From Symsagittifera roscoffensis (Eukaryota > Xenacoelomorpha > Acoela > Convolutidae), in assembly GCF_963678635.1 (NCBI RefSeq), contig NC_087070.1, forward strand, positions 12,312,539-12,376,538: a stretch of DNA of 64,000 bases. The letters run 5' to 3'. The notes beneath the pieces were generated by a model, which saw only the letters and a program-made list of their open reading frames with translations, searched no databases and was not told the DNA's origin. The position numbers and the translations under genes were made by a program. Numbering within the stretch: the stretch's first letter is position 1; every line of letters starts with the position of its first letter. Positions 12,711 to 22,501 of the stretch are shown here, piece after piece.

Positions 12711-13530
12711 TGAATCTATGTTCATTCCGTCGGATACCTCGGACATTAGTGATTGGGTATGGATTGCGGGAGGTTTTCCATGCAGAGAAATGATAAGAAA
12801 ACGCTTCATTTCGGATAACCACATTTTTAACGAAGAACCTACCCCATCATTAGATCCTCAAATATATCAAATTAATATAAAATCTGAGATTTTAGACAAA
12901 CAACTTCAATCTACAGATACAGCGGATTGCCCAATTAGTATAAAACCAGCACCTCAAACTACCTCACACCCACCTGGCGAATCTTCAACTGCTACGACAA
13001 CGGAGGGCCTAAACACTCCTTTGGATTCCACAAAAGAACCGGAGGTAGAAAATCCGGTCGAATTTCCAGTCTTTGAGATAGAGGACTCCTCTGACAAAAT
13101 TACAATTAGTGAGGAAAGACATCCTAAGGAAATCACTATCACCGGTAATGACTTTAAATTAAGACGTTCAAGTCGAAATGTTGGTCCCCCACATTTCTAT
13201 GGTAAGCGATATTACATAGATATTAAAGACGAGTTCGAAAAACAACCAGGCTCCGCAAATAATCCTATATCTCTTGACGAGGGTGACAATTCGGGCTCCT
13301 CCACACAAACCTTCAGAGAGAATCCCTCGGATAACAAGGCTCACATTTGCGACTTCCAACCGGAGGACCGTGCACCGGGCCCAGCGTACTCCCCATATCC
13401 TGATCAAATCTCCATCGCCTCTACTGATGAGTCCCTGAGAGATGCAGTGAATAGTTTCGACAACTACATTGACCTAGAAAGTGAAATTTTTAACGCCGAG
13501 CTAGAAAAATTCATGGAAGGGGACAGTTAA
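12685..13530 (+). CDS. Gypsy-1 extra 3' ORF, acidic 281 codons
   Basis: This intact frame follows integrase in another phase and overlaps it by 26 bases. The product is acidic and rich in Ser, Pro and Glu. It has no signal peptide and no membrane segment, so it does not look like an envelope protein. It carries LRRSSRNVGPPHFYGKRYY, a basic patch resembling the RRSxRxxxPPxxYG tails at the ends of many Metaviridae pol polyproteins. I favour a pol C-terminal extension separated from integrase by a frameshift. A distinct accessory protein remains possible. That 281 codons stayed open while gag and RT broke is notable but may be chance. Confidence 0.6.
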   Translation: MNTGYLAGDESMFIPSDTSDISDWVWIAGGFPCREMIRKRFISDNHIFNEEPTPSLDPQIYQINIKSEILDKQLQSTDTADCPISIKPAPQTTSHPPGESSTATTTEGLNTPLDSTKEPEVENPVEFPVFEIEDSSDKITISEERHPKEITITGNDFKLRRSSRNVGPPHFYGKRYYIDIKDEFEKQPGSANNPISLDEGDNSGSSTQTFRENPSDNKAHICDFQPEDRAPGPAYSPYPDQISIASTDESLRDAVNSFDNYIDLESEIFNAELEKFMEGDS

Positions 13531-13819
13531 ACTAAATCAAAAACTTGAAAACTCGCATTTAGTCATTGATAATCTTACTAGTGTTTCGTTTCAGCCCAGT
13601 TAGAGCTTACTTCTTTTTTAACTATGGATTATAATCCGCCGGAATTAGGAATTATATCATTCTTTCTAATTCAGTCATTCCTTCGGAGCACTAAAATTTC
13701 ATTTGTTATATCGTGCAGTATTTAATTTTCAATCCTTGTTGGACTTTTCGAGAGGGAGAAAAAGGGTTAGATAACATGTTACGTATTATGGCGCTTAGTA
13801 CTTTAATTTTTTTCCCCAC

Positions 13820-13828
13820 TAAGGGGAA
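13820..13828 (+). other. Gypsy-1 polypurine tract
   Basis: TAAGGGGAA lies immediately before the right LTR, where plus-strand DNA synthesis would be primed. A second purine run at about 13752-13768 (GAGAGGGAGAAAAAGGG) lies 60 bases upstream and could be an extra or alternative tract. Confidence 0.65.
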
Positions 13829-14040
13829 TTTTGCGAATCTTACCATTCGTCTTATTTCATTCAATTAGTCTTAAAGTATTTTAACTGGTTAATTTAGATT
13901 TGACCTTTTTATCTTCATTCTCTCCGACGGAGAGAATGACCGCTCACTTTTTAATGTTTTAATTTAGAGATGATTCACTTTTTAAACATATCTTATTTGT
14001 AACTAAGTAGAATTATCCGTAACAAAGAAACATTTTGTCA
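13829..14040 (+). repeat. Gypsy-1 3' LTR
   Basis: This matches 7455-7666 over 212 bp. It starts TTTTGCG where the left copy starts TGTTGCG, so the terminal TG is mutated, and ends TTTTGTCA. It is followed by the target duplication TACAA at 14041-14045. Confidence 0.93.
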
Positions 14041-14045
14041 TACAA

Positions 14046-14564
14046 GGTATTCAGTATTTTAATTTTAGAGCTCTAAATGTTTTTGGCAGTTTGATCGATT
14101 ATTTGAAGGTCCAGAACAGCTGCCAGGAAGTCCAGGATTGCCCTGGACTCTTTAAGTTCCTGGCAGGAAGTTCAAGGTTTTCCCGGGCTATGTTACTCTG
14201 TACATAAATCAGATTAAAATTGCCTAAGGCGCTGCACTTAAAATGCTCGGTTAATCTTGTCTGAAAATTTCTACTCAGAACTAAGTAAATGCCCCCCCCC
14301 CAAAAATTGCTTTGGGGGTGTGGAGATGTTCACTTTGTCTCATATATAACCTTGTTGTGAATGAAAGTTGCTCTTGAGGTACTAGACTTATCAATTTATA
14401 TTGATGAAGCTGGTTTATGAGTGGAAGTTTTCACAAAAATTATCAGGTTTTGAAAATGTCTCCAAAAATTGAAAAAATCTACAGCAGACAATTAAAGAGC
14501 TCTACAAGCATACTCAACACTTTGCCTTGATATGCTAGCAATTCAATTTGAACTTTTTCCTCAG
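14046..14564. other. Intergenic or intronic, no gene seen
   Basis: A short imperfect direct repeat of a CCAGGAAGTCCAGGATTGCC type segment lies at about 14120-14190, and a 10-base C-run lies at 14293-14302. It ends in a pyrimidine-rich AG that may be the acceptor of the next feature. Confidence 0.4.
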
Positions 14565-14781
14565 TCACTACGAAATCTCTGTGTTCGCAGATTGTGTTCT
14601 GAACTCAAGCACTGTAGTGGAAGCCAGTCAGGCGGACATCTGGAAAAAGGGTGTTATGGCGTATGGGGGATCTTCAGGGGATCTGAAAGGCAAAAAAGTT
14701 CAGCTTCCGCTGCATCCCCAGTTTTTGAACTTCATCGCAAAAGGTCAGATAGTTTTTCCCGTCGCAGAAGGTCCGGAAAGG
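14565..14781 (+). CDS. Orphan exon-like block, function unknown
   Basis: A pyrimidine tract ending in CAG precedes position 14565, and AG|GTAGAA, a plausible donor, follows 14781. Read in the frame of CAC at 14566, the block is open throughout and has protein-like composition, unlike the A/T-driven frames around it (segments YEISVFADCVLNSS, ADIWKKGVMAYGG, KGKKVQLPLHPQFLNFIAKG). The stop falls just after the proposed donor. I do not recognise the family. It could belong to the fucosyltransferase gene downstream or to an unrelated gene, and no partner exon in matching phase was identified. Confidence 0.35.
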
Positions 14782-14939
14782 TAGAAGTTTTTCAAACAAG
14801 CCTAAAACAGTCTGAACTTGAAATTAACTTTCAGGCTTTCTTTCAACCTTAGTTTTATTTATTACGCTTGAACAACTTAAGTTTCATGCTATTCAAGCGT
14901 TTACTATTTTTCAATAGGCAATTCTGTTAGCCATCATGA

Positions 14940-15065
14940 ACTTACTACCGTTAGTCGAGCATGGTCGAACAGGTTCAAACTGGTCAGTTTGGGTCAAACA
15001 AAATCGAACGAAGTCGGGCAATCGACCCTTTGACCTTTCCGGTCGAATCATTAGACGAACACCTC
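14940..15065. repeat. TCGAA-rich degenerate repeat, block 1
   Basis: Closely spaced variants of GGTCGAACA and GGTCAAAC occur here (GGTCGAACAGGTTCAAAC, AAATCGAACGAAGTCG, CCGGTCGAATC). The same motif family fills 17510-17950. The short overlapping frames are by-products of the repeat. Confidence 0.5.
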
Positions 15066-15195
15066 AGCCCCGGTATCTATTTGAATTTAGTTTTCACTCT
15101 ATTTTACCTATTTTTTTTTACAATTGAGGAATATCAAACTTAGTTTTTTGTTCACGCGCTTTATCAATTACAATAAAACTTTTTTTATCAACGCA

Positions 15196-15300
15196 CAATG
15201 AACGTAGTTCAGACAGACTCTGATGTAGTTCGTGAAGACTTTTTTTGGTTTTTTAAGAATAGTCTTACTTTTTTTCGCGATTTGGGTGGTTTTGAGAATA
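15196..15300 (+). repeat. R3-family fragment
   Basis: It begins AATGAACGTAGT and continues with AGTTCGTGAAGAC and T-runs, as at 18230. Only the 5' end of the R3 family is recognisable. Confidence 0.45.
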
Positions 15301-15670
15301 TCAGACTTGAAATTTATAAGCTGTTAAAAAATTTTGAGCTAGATTTTAAAAAAAAGTGAACAATTTGATCGTATTTATTCAAACCAAAAGATTTTGACCC
15401 ATTGCTTAAACTAGTCTTCTTTTTTAAATTTTAGTGTTTCATTGCAGGTTTTTATTTCGTGTCTTTTTTGTTTTATGGTAGAAGTTCTAGAAAGTTTAAA
15501 AATCTTCAATCATGAGCTTTGAATTCGATTTCATTTTTTTCTTTGAGCTGTTTCAAAATTCAACCTTGTTAGCCTTATTAAATTTTCTTCAATTTTCTTT
15601 GCGTTTGGTCAATTTTTTTTTGCGTGCGAACAAGCGTTCCAACTGAAAGATACTTTGAAAAAATTTTGTT

Positions 15671-15913
15671 GTTCAGACTTTCGTAACGAAAGTAATGGAA
15701 CATTTGTGCCTGTGGTTGTTTCTTTTCTTCAGGCAATTTTCGAAATTTTAACGAGCCATTTTCGAAAAACTTTTGAGCAAAAGCTATCACGTTGTCCTTT
15801 ATATGTCGTGTGGGGGATGACTTTCACCAAAAATAGCCATTTTTTTGAAAAAGTTGGTTTTATATTATTACATTTAATTTTCTCATGTTATAGACTTTAA
15901 AGGCAGCCGGAAC
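15671..15913 (-). mobile_element. MITE-A copy 1 (short)
   Basis: It starts GTTCAGACTTTCGTAACGAAAG and ends GGCAGCCGGAAC, the inverted ends of the family (compare 20126-20620). An internal GTGTGGGGGATGA block is shared with the other copies. Flanking sequence TATCAGGGCGAA just outside the right end (here reverse-complemented, ~15925-15945) is also shared with copies 3 and 4, so the true element may extend about 35 bp further. Confidence 0.6.
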
Positions 15914-16004
15914 AATCGGATTTTCGCCCTGATACAAAATTTCTTGTTGCATAGATACACAAGTTTGCTTTAGCGTAAGTTTTGTTTGAAATAATACTCT
16001 CTTA

Positions 16005-16440
16005 GTTCTGACTTTCGTAACGAAGGTAACGGAATATTTGTGCTCGGGTTGGTTTTTTCTTCAGACAAAATTCGAATTTTTGACTGGCCATTTTAGGCAG
16101 ATTTTTCCAAAAAAAAACATTCGAAAAAAATTGTTGTCGTGAGCTTAACATCGAAAAAAAAAATCTACCTGTGATTATTTTTCGTAAGGTTATGGTTGTT
16201 TAAAGATTGCCATTTCAGTCTTAGAAATTATTCCAAATTGGTTGAGAAAGCTTATTTGCCATAATTGATTTGTTACTAGGAGCTAATTTTGTCACTTTGC
16301 AATTAATATGGCGTGTGGGGGATGATTTTCACCACAAAAATCTCAAATTAAAAAAAAATGATTTTATTTTATTACATTTAAATTTAAATTTTCAATTACC
16401 TAAATTTTAGTGCTCCTTAGACCTTAAAAAGCAGTGCAAG
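16005..16440 (-). mobile_element. MITE-A copy 2
   Basis: It starts GTTCTGACTTTCGTAACGAAGG, contains ATATGGCGTGTGGGGGATGA near 16310 and ends near CCTTAAAAAGCAG. Orientation is opposite to copies 3 and 4. It has no coding capacity. Confidence 0.6.
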
Positions 16441-16529
16441 TTTTTATTTTGGGCCATTTTTGTAGTAGAAGTTTTGAAACGTTTATAAACCTTAAACAAA
16501 ACTGCAAATATCAATGCGAAGCTTTGAAA

Positions 16530-17252
16530 GTTGCGACTGCATTTTAAAGTCTATGGAGCAGTAATAACTTGAAAAAATAATTGTAATTAACAAATGATTT
16601 TTTTAAATTTGAGAGTTTTGTGAAAAGCATCCCCCCACACGTCATATTAAGTATAAAATGATAGATTTCGCGGATCTACATAACAATTGCCCTCCCTTTG
16701 GTATCTACTTAAGAATTGCCACCCCTATTAATAAAAGCAGTAAATTAGCACTAGAGCTTTGTATTGAGATTTCTAATTTTGCTGCAATCTGATTGGTCGA
16801 AAATACGTTATATTAATCTAATTAACAATTGGCCCTCTTTCTTAATTGCCCGGGGGAGGGGTAATTGTTAAGTAGATCCGGTTTCGCTCCTACTAACAAA
16901 TCAATTACGGCATAAAAGCTTCCTTGAACCAACTTGGAACGATTTCTAAGATGAATTAAATCTCCGCTTAAGCGTTGATAGCACGAAATGTATCGCGCGT
17001 TAATTGTCCCAAAGTGGCCAAAATTGCAATCCTTAAACCCCGATAACTTTACAATAATAAATCACAGATGAAACTCACTTTGATATAGTTATGGCTGTGA
17101 TCGACTGGGTATTTTTGGGTACATATCTTTTCAAATTTAAGCTCAGGACAACAAGAGCTTTCGAATGATATAAAAAAACTCCGTCAAAAATGGCTAGATA
17201 AAAAACCTTCCGAGCACAAGTATTCCGTTACTTTCGTTACGAAAGTCGGAAA
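16530..17252 (+). mobile_element. MITE-A copy 3, interrupted by MITE-B
   Basis: The left end GTTGCGACTGCATTTTAAAG and right end CTTTCGTTACGAAAGTCGG match copy 4 in order and orientation, with long internal similarity (TTGGAACGATTTCTAAGA, CAAATTTAAGCTCAGGACAA and others). A 210-bp element is inserted at 16671-16880. The right part also has about 60 bases absent from copy 4. Confidence 0.65.
16671..16880. mobile_element. MITE-B nested in MITE-A
   Basis: The inverted ends CGGATCTACATAACAATTGCC (left, 20+ bases) and GGTAATTGTTAAGTAGATCCG (right) bound 210 bp without coding capacity. A second internal echo (TCTACTTAAGAATTGCC near 16703 and TTAATTGCCC near 16846) suggests doubled subterminal repeats. 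The target in MITE-A, known from copy 4, is TAGATTTYGCTCC. The flanks here show a probable 5-bp duplication TTTCG, off by one terminal base on the right. Confidence 0.65.
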
Positions 17253-17509
17253 AACAAGTGCTTTGAATTTGAATTCAATTTTTTCACTGAGATTTCGCAA
17301 CACTCAACATTGTTAGCCTTGTTAAGGTTTCTGCCGTTCTTTCATTAACTGCTCTATTTCTTACGTGTGATTTGGCGTTCCCTATTGAATGAAGTTTTTT
17401 AAACTTATTGCATAAATGCACGTGTTGCTTTAGTTTATGGTCCTTGAACTTGATTGTGTTCGAAAAATAAACTGTGGAAGAAAAACCTATCATCATCTGG
17501 GTTGAAGTG

Positions 17510-17950
17510 CACCACCCATGAATCAGCCGAAATTTTGAACAATTTCGTGTTCTCGACTCAGTCTGAGACGGTCAAAACAAGATTTCGGTCAAACCATATT
17601 CCTACCATGAATCCATTAGGGTCGAAACATGATTCGAACGATGCCGTATAGTCTTATAGGGTCGAATCTTGGGTTCGAGCTGTTCAAAACATGATTCGAA
17701 CTTGGTCTAATTTAGTCTAACAGGATCGAGTTAAGGTTACAAACACAGTCAAATCATGTGTTGAACAGGGTCAATTTATTAAGCGCATGGTGTCGATAAT
17801 TTTGTGTCGAACAAAATCAAACAAAAATGAACTATGCCCGTTAAAGGCCCGAACCAATCAAATGCGATCACTGTTCAACACAAGGTCGACAATGGACATA
17901 ATTTGGCTCGAAAAGTCAAAAAAAAGACATCGCTCGACCATTTTGGAAGA
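17510..17950. repeat. TCGAA-rich degenerate repeat, block 2
   Basis: Variants of AACATGATTCGAAC, GGGTCGAATC and GTCTAACAGGATCGAG recur every 20-40 bases, as in the block at 14940. Open frames here are created by the repeat and are not annotated as genes. Confidence 0.5.
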
Positions 17951-18229
17951 ACCATTAGGCGATAGCATCCCAGCCCTGGCATTTGAAAGTTTTCTTCGCA
18001 AAAATGGATCAAAGTTATAGACCAAGTTAACAAACATGCATTACCCAAATTAACTGAGGTTGAGCAAAAGATTTTCAATGAATTCCAAGTTAAATTTTTC
18101 AGCCAATCAGAATCAAATGATTTGTACGCAGTGATAACAACCTTAACCGAATTAGAAAGTGGTTATCAGATTTACACACGACGAGATTTTTCAAGCAAAA
18201 AGTTTCATAAAACTGGTAAATTTTGGAGT

Positions 18230-18320
18230 CGATGAACGTAGTGAACACTCTTATGTAGATCGTGATGACTATTTTTTTAAAGAAAAGTCTTAACATTTGC
18301 TCAGGTTCATACAATTTTTC
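18230..18320 (+). repeat. R3-family fragment
   Basis: GATGAACGTAGTGAACACTC then TTATGTAGATCGTGATGAC matches the start of the R3 family, followed by T-rich sequence. The remainder of the family is not recognisable here. Confidence 0.45.
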
Positions 18321-18905
18321 GCGGTTTATATTTCGATTTCTTGTTAAGCTCGCTTCATTTCTTTTGTTAGAAGGAAGGTATCAAACAGCAAAGGTATCGA
18401 AGAGTGTAAAGGTCCAGAAAAACGTGATCGACTTCTAGTTACGATGAAAGTAGATTCAATTTTTTAGATTTTCCATTGAATGAAGTGTTACCTTTTGATC
18501 CAGTCTTTTTCCAAAAACAAGTCAAATTTTTCTTCTGTTTCTTTGCGTTCATTGACTCTGTTCTAGATGTATGTTAGCTATGTTTTAACATACCAACAAA
18601 CAACCCATTTCTCAAATCAATTATCTCTTAAATTTTCTGTACACGGATGTTTTACTTCACCCCGCAATCGGGCTGATACGGGTAGAAAATTGTCATTCTC
18701 GAGATGCAAACTAATTATGAAAAGGCTAGGCGGTTATGCGCCCAAGCAAACCCAAACCACCCCAGATTATTTATAAAATAGGAGGAAATCTGCTGTATGA
18801 CAAAATTTGTCAATAGCTTTTTTGGACGAAGTTTTTATGAAATGAGGGTGAGGATGTAATCTTGGGCCAAAATTATTCCAAATGAAATGAACAGTATATT
18901 TTTAG

Positions 18906-19153
18906 GCTACTATGCAGAGTTTCGATCTCGACTGACTTTCCGAGAAGATGTATGGAGCGATGCCCGCCTTGTTTTTCAGACATTAAACAAAGTGAACAAC
19001 TGCTTTAAGAACAAAAACTGCACCTCTGTGTATGTCCATATGCGGATGGGAGATTTCACAAAACTTATGGCCTCTGGGCGTCATGGCCCTGACCTTTTCA
19101 ATAACACTAATTATCTTCAAGAAGCTTTTCGAATTGTTGCCACCACATATACC
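18906..19153 (+). CDS. Alpha-1,2-fucosyltransferase-like (GT11), internal exon
   Basis: This is the first recognisable exon of a glycosyltransferase family 11 gene. Such enzymes move L-fucose from GDP-fucose to a sugar hydroxyl in the Golgi, as type II membrane proteins. The exon follows a T-rich acceptor (TATTTTTAG) in phase 1 and ends TATACC|GTAGGT in phase 0. The protein includes LTFREDVWSDARLVF and the GDP-fucose motif VYVHMRMGDF, where family members usually have HVRRGD[FY]; here the second Arg of the RRGD pair is Met. The upstream exons for the N-terminal membrane anchor and the first GT11 motif were not found, so the gene is incomplete as described or starts further upstream. Confidence 0.72.
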
Positions 19154-19390
19154 GTAGGTTCCTACAGTTCAACACGTTTACAGGAAACATTTCTCTCAAT
19201 TTATTTTTAAAGAAAAACCTGAAAAAACGTATTAAAGTATTTGCTGATCTGTTGTATATTGGCTTAAGCTTTACAAACTTTTTGCTTGCAATGACTCAAA
19301 AAACGAAATTTTACGATTCTTCCTCTTTACTTTCTTTTACGATTCTGTCGAAGTAGTTAGAAAAATTAAGAGACTGAATTTTTTTCTTAG
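19154..19390 (+). other. Fucosyltransferase-like gene, intron 1
   Basis: This is a 237-bp GT-AG intron, AT-rich, with a short tandem echo of TTTACGATTCT at about 19309-19345. It contains no other feature. Confidence 0.65.
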
Positions 19391-19535
19391 AACCCGATCT
19401 TTTTTGTTGTGGGCTACACAAAGAAGGACATTGAAGGCTTCTTCCGTAGTCGTCTAAATGAGTTCAATTCTTACCACATCGTGCTTGTTGCCGCCAACGA
19501 ATCCAAGATTCTCCCAAAAAGAAGTCCATTTACAG
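19391..19535 (+). CDS. Alpha-1,2-fucosyltransferase-like (GT11), second exon
   Basis: The acceptor TTTTTTTCTTAG precedes AACCCG, and the donor ACAG|GTATAT follows 19535, giving a 145-bp exon of phase 0 to phase 1. It encodes NPIFFVVGYTKKDIEGFF, matching the family's strand and loop that usually reads x-IFFVVSDDxxWC. The Cys/Trp positions seem replaced, as often seen in invertebrate members. Intron 1 (19154-19390) is 237 bp. The open frame continues past the donor to 19798, but that extension is Lys/Phe-rich and is probably intron. Confidence 0.72.
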
Positions 19536-20125
19536 GTATATCTTTGAATCCAATTGATAGTGCACATGCTTGGCAAATCCAGAAAAGACAGAACAGGTCA
19601 TATTTAGAGTGGGAGTTTTTTCTTTTCCTAAGGAGGGGGTTGTCAACACTACGAAAGACCGGGAAATCTTTCAGCGGCATCAAAAATCAATGGCTTTCGC
19701 AATCTATTAACCTGTGTGCTTTTCAGAAAAAAGCACAACCACCATTTTTGCTTCAGCTCGTACCAAATTCAGCCGGGCAAAAAAAATTAGTGTCCTAATA
19801 TCCAATAACAAAATTCACTAGCAGAAGGTTCGTTATGGCAAAGGTTAATCACTAGCTTTGGGGCATGTTTCAGTATATTTTTATTTCAGATGTCTTTTAA
19901 CCGCCTAGTTTTTTTTTCTCAACACTGTAATGACTTCAGCCCAACAAAACTTATCTCTCTTTGAAAAACATTTATTAGAATCGAAGTGAAACTTTCTTGA
20001 AAGAGGTTCGCAAGTAGATTTGGAACCATTGCGTCGGTAAACTTTATAGATTAGAGCTTTAATTCAGAAAAATATTCCGCAACAAAATGAAACAAGACTG
20101 CTCGTATCAGGGCGAAGCCCTGAAT

Positions 20126-20620
20126 GTTCCGACTGCCTTTTAAGGTTTATGGAGCAGTAATAACATTAAAAATTGAATGAAATAAAAAAAATGAAAAACT
20201 TTTTTTTTTAATTTGCATTTTTTTAAATGAAAATCATCACCCCACACGCCATATAAAGTACAAAAGGATAGATTTTGCTCCTTGTAACAAACCAATTATG
20301 GCAAATAAGCTTCTTTTAACCAATTTGGAACGATTTCTAAGACGGATTAACTCTCCGCTTACGCATTATTAGCGCGAAATATATCGTGCGTTAAATGTCC
20401 CAAATTGGCTAAAATTGCAATCTTTGAACCCCCGTAACTTCACAAAAAAAATAACAGGTGAAATATCCTTTCAAATTTGAGCTCAGGACAACAATACCTT
20501 TCGAATGGTATAAAAAATTTCCGTCAAAAATGGCTAGTTAAAAAGTCGAAATTTGTCTGAAGAAAAAAAAACCCACCCCGAGCACAAATATTCCGTTACT
20601 TTCGTACCGAAAGTCGGAAC
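20126..20620 (+). mobile_element. MITE-A copy 4 (reference copy, 495 bp)
   Basis: This is the cleanest copy: inverted ends GTTCCGACTGCC and GGTACGAAAGTCGGAAC-type sequence, with an internal near-palindrome ACTTTCGTACCGAAAGT. It sits in intron 2 of the fucosyltransferase-like gene. It shares with copies 1 and 3 an outer segment TATCAGGGCGAA to the left (20105-20125), so the boundary may lie further out. It has no coding capacity. Confidence 0.65.
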
Positions 20621-21309
20621 AATAAAATGCGCACTGCTAAAGGTGCTCTAGATTTAAGCAGATAATTTGACCGGCTTGATTGAAAATAGCAACCAAAATC
20701 AAATTTTTAAGGAATGTGTGATTGGATTGGGATTTGAATTGTTTAATCTACATTTTTTGTAAGGTTTGCCTTACAAAAAAAAGAGATCTAATCTAGAGCG
20801 TTTTCAACGAAAAAAAGTTTTAAAAGTTTTACAAGGCTCTGCAAGGCTGTGCGGAAATGTCCTTGCTCAAAAAATTGTCACCACAGTTTTTTTAAATAAT
20901 GTACAAAATCAAAAAATAAACAAGCATTTAACTTCAAAGTTCCAAGGGGTGCCGGGGGCATTTAAAATCTTCTTTTGCTCTTTCTTTTTCTTTGATCGTT
21001 CCGACAAAATTTTACCATGCTTAAAGACTTGGCCTTGGAACCCAGGAAAATACAGACACAAAATTGCGCGCCTATCCAGTGTAAAGTTTGGCTTCGTAAT
21101 GAAGCTTTAACATCCCAAGTCCAGACTTTCACGACCAATTTTTGATATGCCAAGACATTTGCAACCCACGGCGCAACTAACCACCTGGCGCTTTCATAAA
21201 CACTTTGTATCTCGAGAATAACAACTATAAACACGTACCAGTCCCCTGGATCGAGTTCTCAGACTCATGTCTAGACTTTGTGGTTCGCGCCGCATCCGGA
21301 CATAAATTC

Positions 21310-21710
21310 CAGGGGGATTTAGGGGGGACGCCCCCTTTTTCTCAGGGATACGACCCAAAAGGCCCCCTATGGTACTTTTTATAAAATCCGTTTTTGGACA
21401 ATTGACCCTAAATTTTTTCTAAAGGCGCTTATGGCGCCAATATATACTAATTTTGAGTGGGAGCGCAAGCCAAAAAGCGCAATTTTTTGGCAAAATTTTC
21501 CAAAATTGCACAAAAACGGTTTTTTTTTAACTGTTTTTTTTTAACTTGCCTGCGGCGCTGAAAATTTGGCCTAAACAAGGTTTGATTAGTGCTTTAGTAG
21601 AGCTCGGAAAATCAATTAGTTCGAACTAAAAAAGAGGTTGTCAAGTTTTCGAGAATTTTTTGAAAATCCGCCTCTCCTCTCCCCATGAGAAAATTCTAGA
21701 TCCGCCCCTG
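21310..21710. mobile_element. hAT-type non-autonomous element, copy 1 (401 bp)
   Basis: The ends are CAGGGGGATTTAGGGGGG and CTAGATCCGCCCCTG, typical hAT-like CAGRGGCGGATYTA termini. Internal blocks (GCGCTTATGGCGCCAA, CCTGCGGCGC, GTGCTTTRGKAGAGCTC) match the second copy around 43740-44038. No 8-bp duplication is evident at its edges, unlike copy 2. It lies in intron 2 of the fucosyltransferase-like gene. Confidence 0.75.
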
Positions 21711-22501
21711 TATAGCGAAAAAGAAAAATCAGTTTTACCTCTGTAAAAAACTTAAATTTTTGCACCTTTTTGGTTAAGATCATCTTGTAGTTTTTGTATT
21801 TTACTTCCAGCTGGATGTATCATAGAAGTTGAGCTTCTAAACGAAAAGTTCCTCTCGCAAGTTGGAGCTGATATTCCCTTATCAAGGAGACAAACCATTA
21901 AAACACTAATTTATGCCATAATGTCAGCGCTGACAGTGTTTGTTGTTCTAGCTTAATTTTCATCTTTTTTAATCCATAAAAAAGCTTAAAGGGAGAAATG
22001 GAACATTTTGATGCGTAACGAGATTTTTTATGTAGTTTGTTCCACAAAAAATACTCGAGTTGTGAATTTTTGCGTTTTTCCAATCTCTTTTGAGATGCGA
22101 GTGCATGCAATTTGAACTTCTTCGACTATTTATTAGAAAAATTTTCCTCGTGCAATATTAACTTGTTTAATGCTAAATCTCTTTTAACTAGTTTGTCCTA
22201 GGGTCAAAAGGAGAAAAAAGTTTCAAAAATTAGAACCCATAGATTAACCCCAATGTAGTCTTTGTGTTCTTTATAAAAAAAACGAAAACTGGATTTGAAG
22301 AAAATTCAAAAAAATCAAATGCTGCTTTCATTTAGCACCACAGGTAAAGTCTCTATTTCAAAGAGTGAAATACGGTAACGTTTGTGACCAAATGCATCAA
22401 GTGGATTAGGAATTGCATATCTGGCCCCAATTAGTATAATTAATTTGAAAATTGTTTTGGTTGAAATGGACTCAATTTAAGATAAAATGATGGTGATTAA
22501 A

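Larger units (their letters stand above)
7455..14040 (+). mobile_element. Ty3/Gypsy LTR retrotransposon (Gypsy-1), degenerate
   Basis: This is a full-length element. The left LTR (7455-7666) and right LTR (13829-14040) are both 212 bp and differ at about a dozen sites by eye. The left LTR begins TG and ends CA. The flanks carry a perfect 5-bp target duplication TACAA (7450-7454 and 14041-14045). The primer site TGGCGCAGTC at 7667 matches the tRNA-Ser type used by Drosophila 17.6-like elements. The order gag, protease, RT, RNase H, integrase and an extra 3' frame is that of Metaviridae. Frameshifts, stops and altered active-site residues show it can no longer move on its own. Confidence 0.95.

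Noticed and set aside
12685-13530. Envelope gene for Gypsy-1
   Set aside because: No signal peptide, no hydrophobic membrane segment and no furin-like site; the composition is acidic and Ser/Pro-rich.
18567-18776. N-terminal exon of the fucosyltransferase
   Set aside because: No GT11 N-terminal motif or membrane anchor is seen, and the phase does not lead to the exon at 18906. A donor-like ATGAGG|GTGAGG at 18854 was also out of phase with a stop.
21811-21957. Possible extra fucosyltransferase exon after the acceptor-like TTTTACTTCCAG
   Set aside because: It is in phase with the exon ending at 19535 but runs to a stop without GT11 similarity, whereas splicing directly to 23204 is in phase and restores the family motif.
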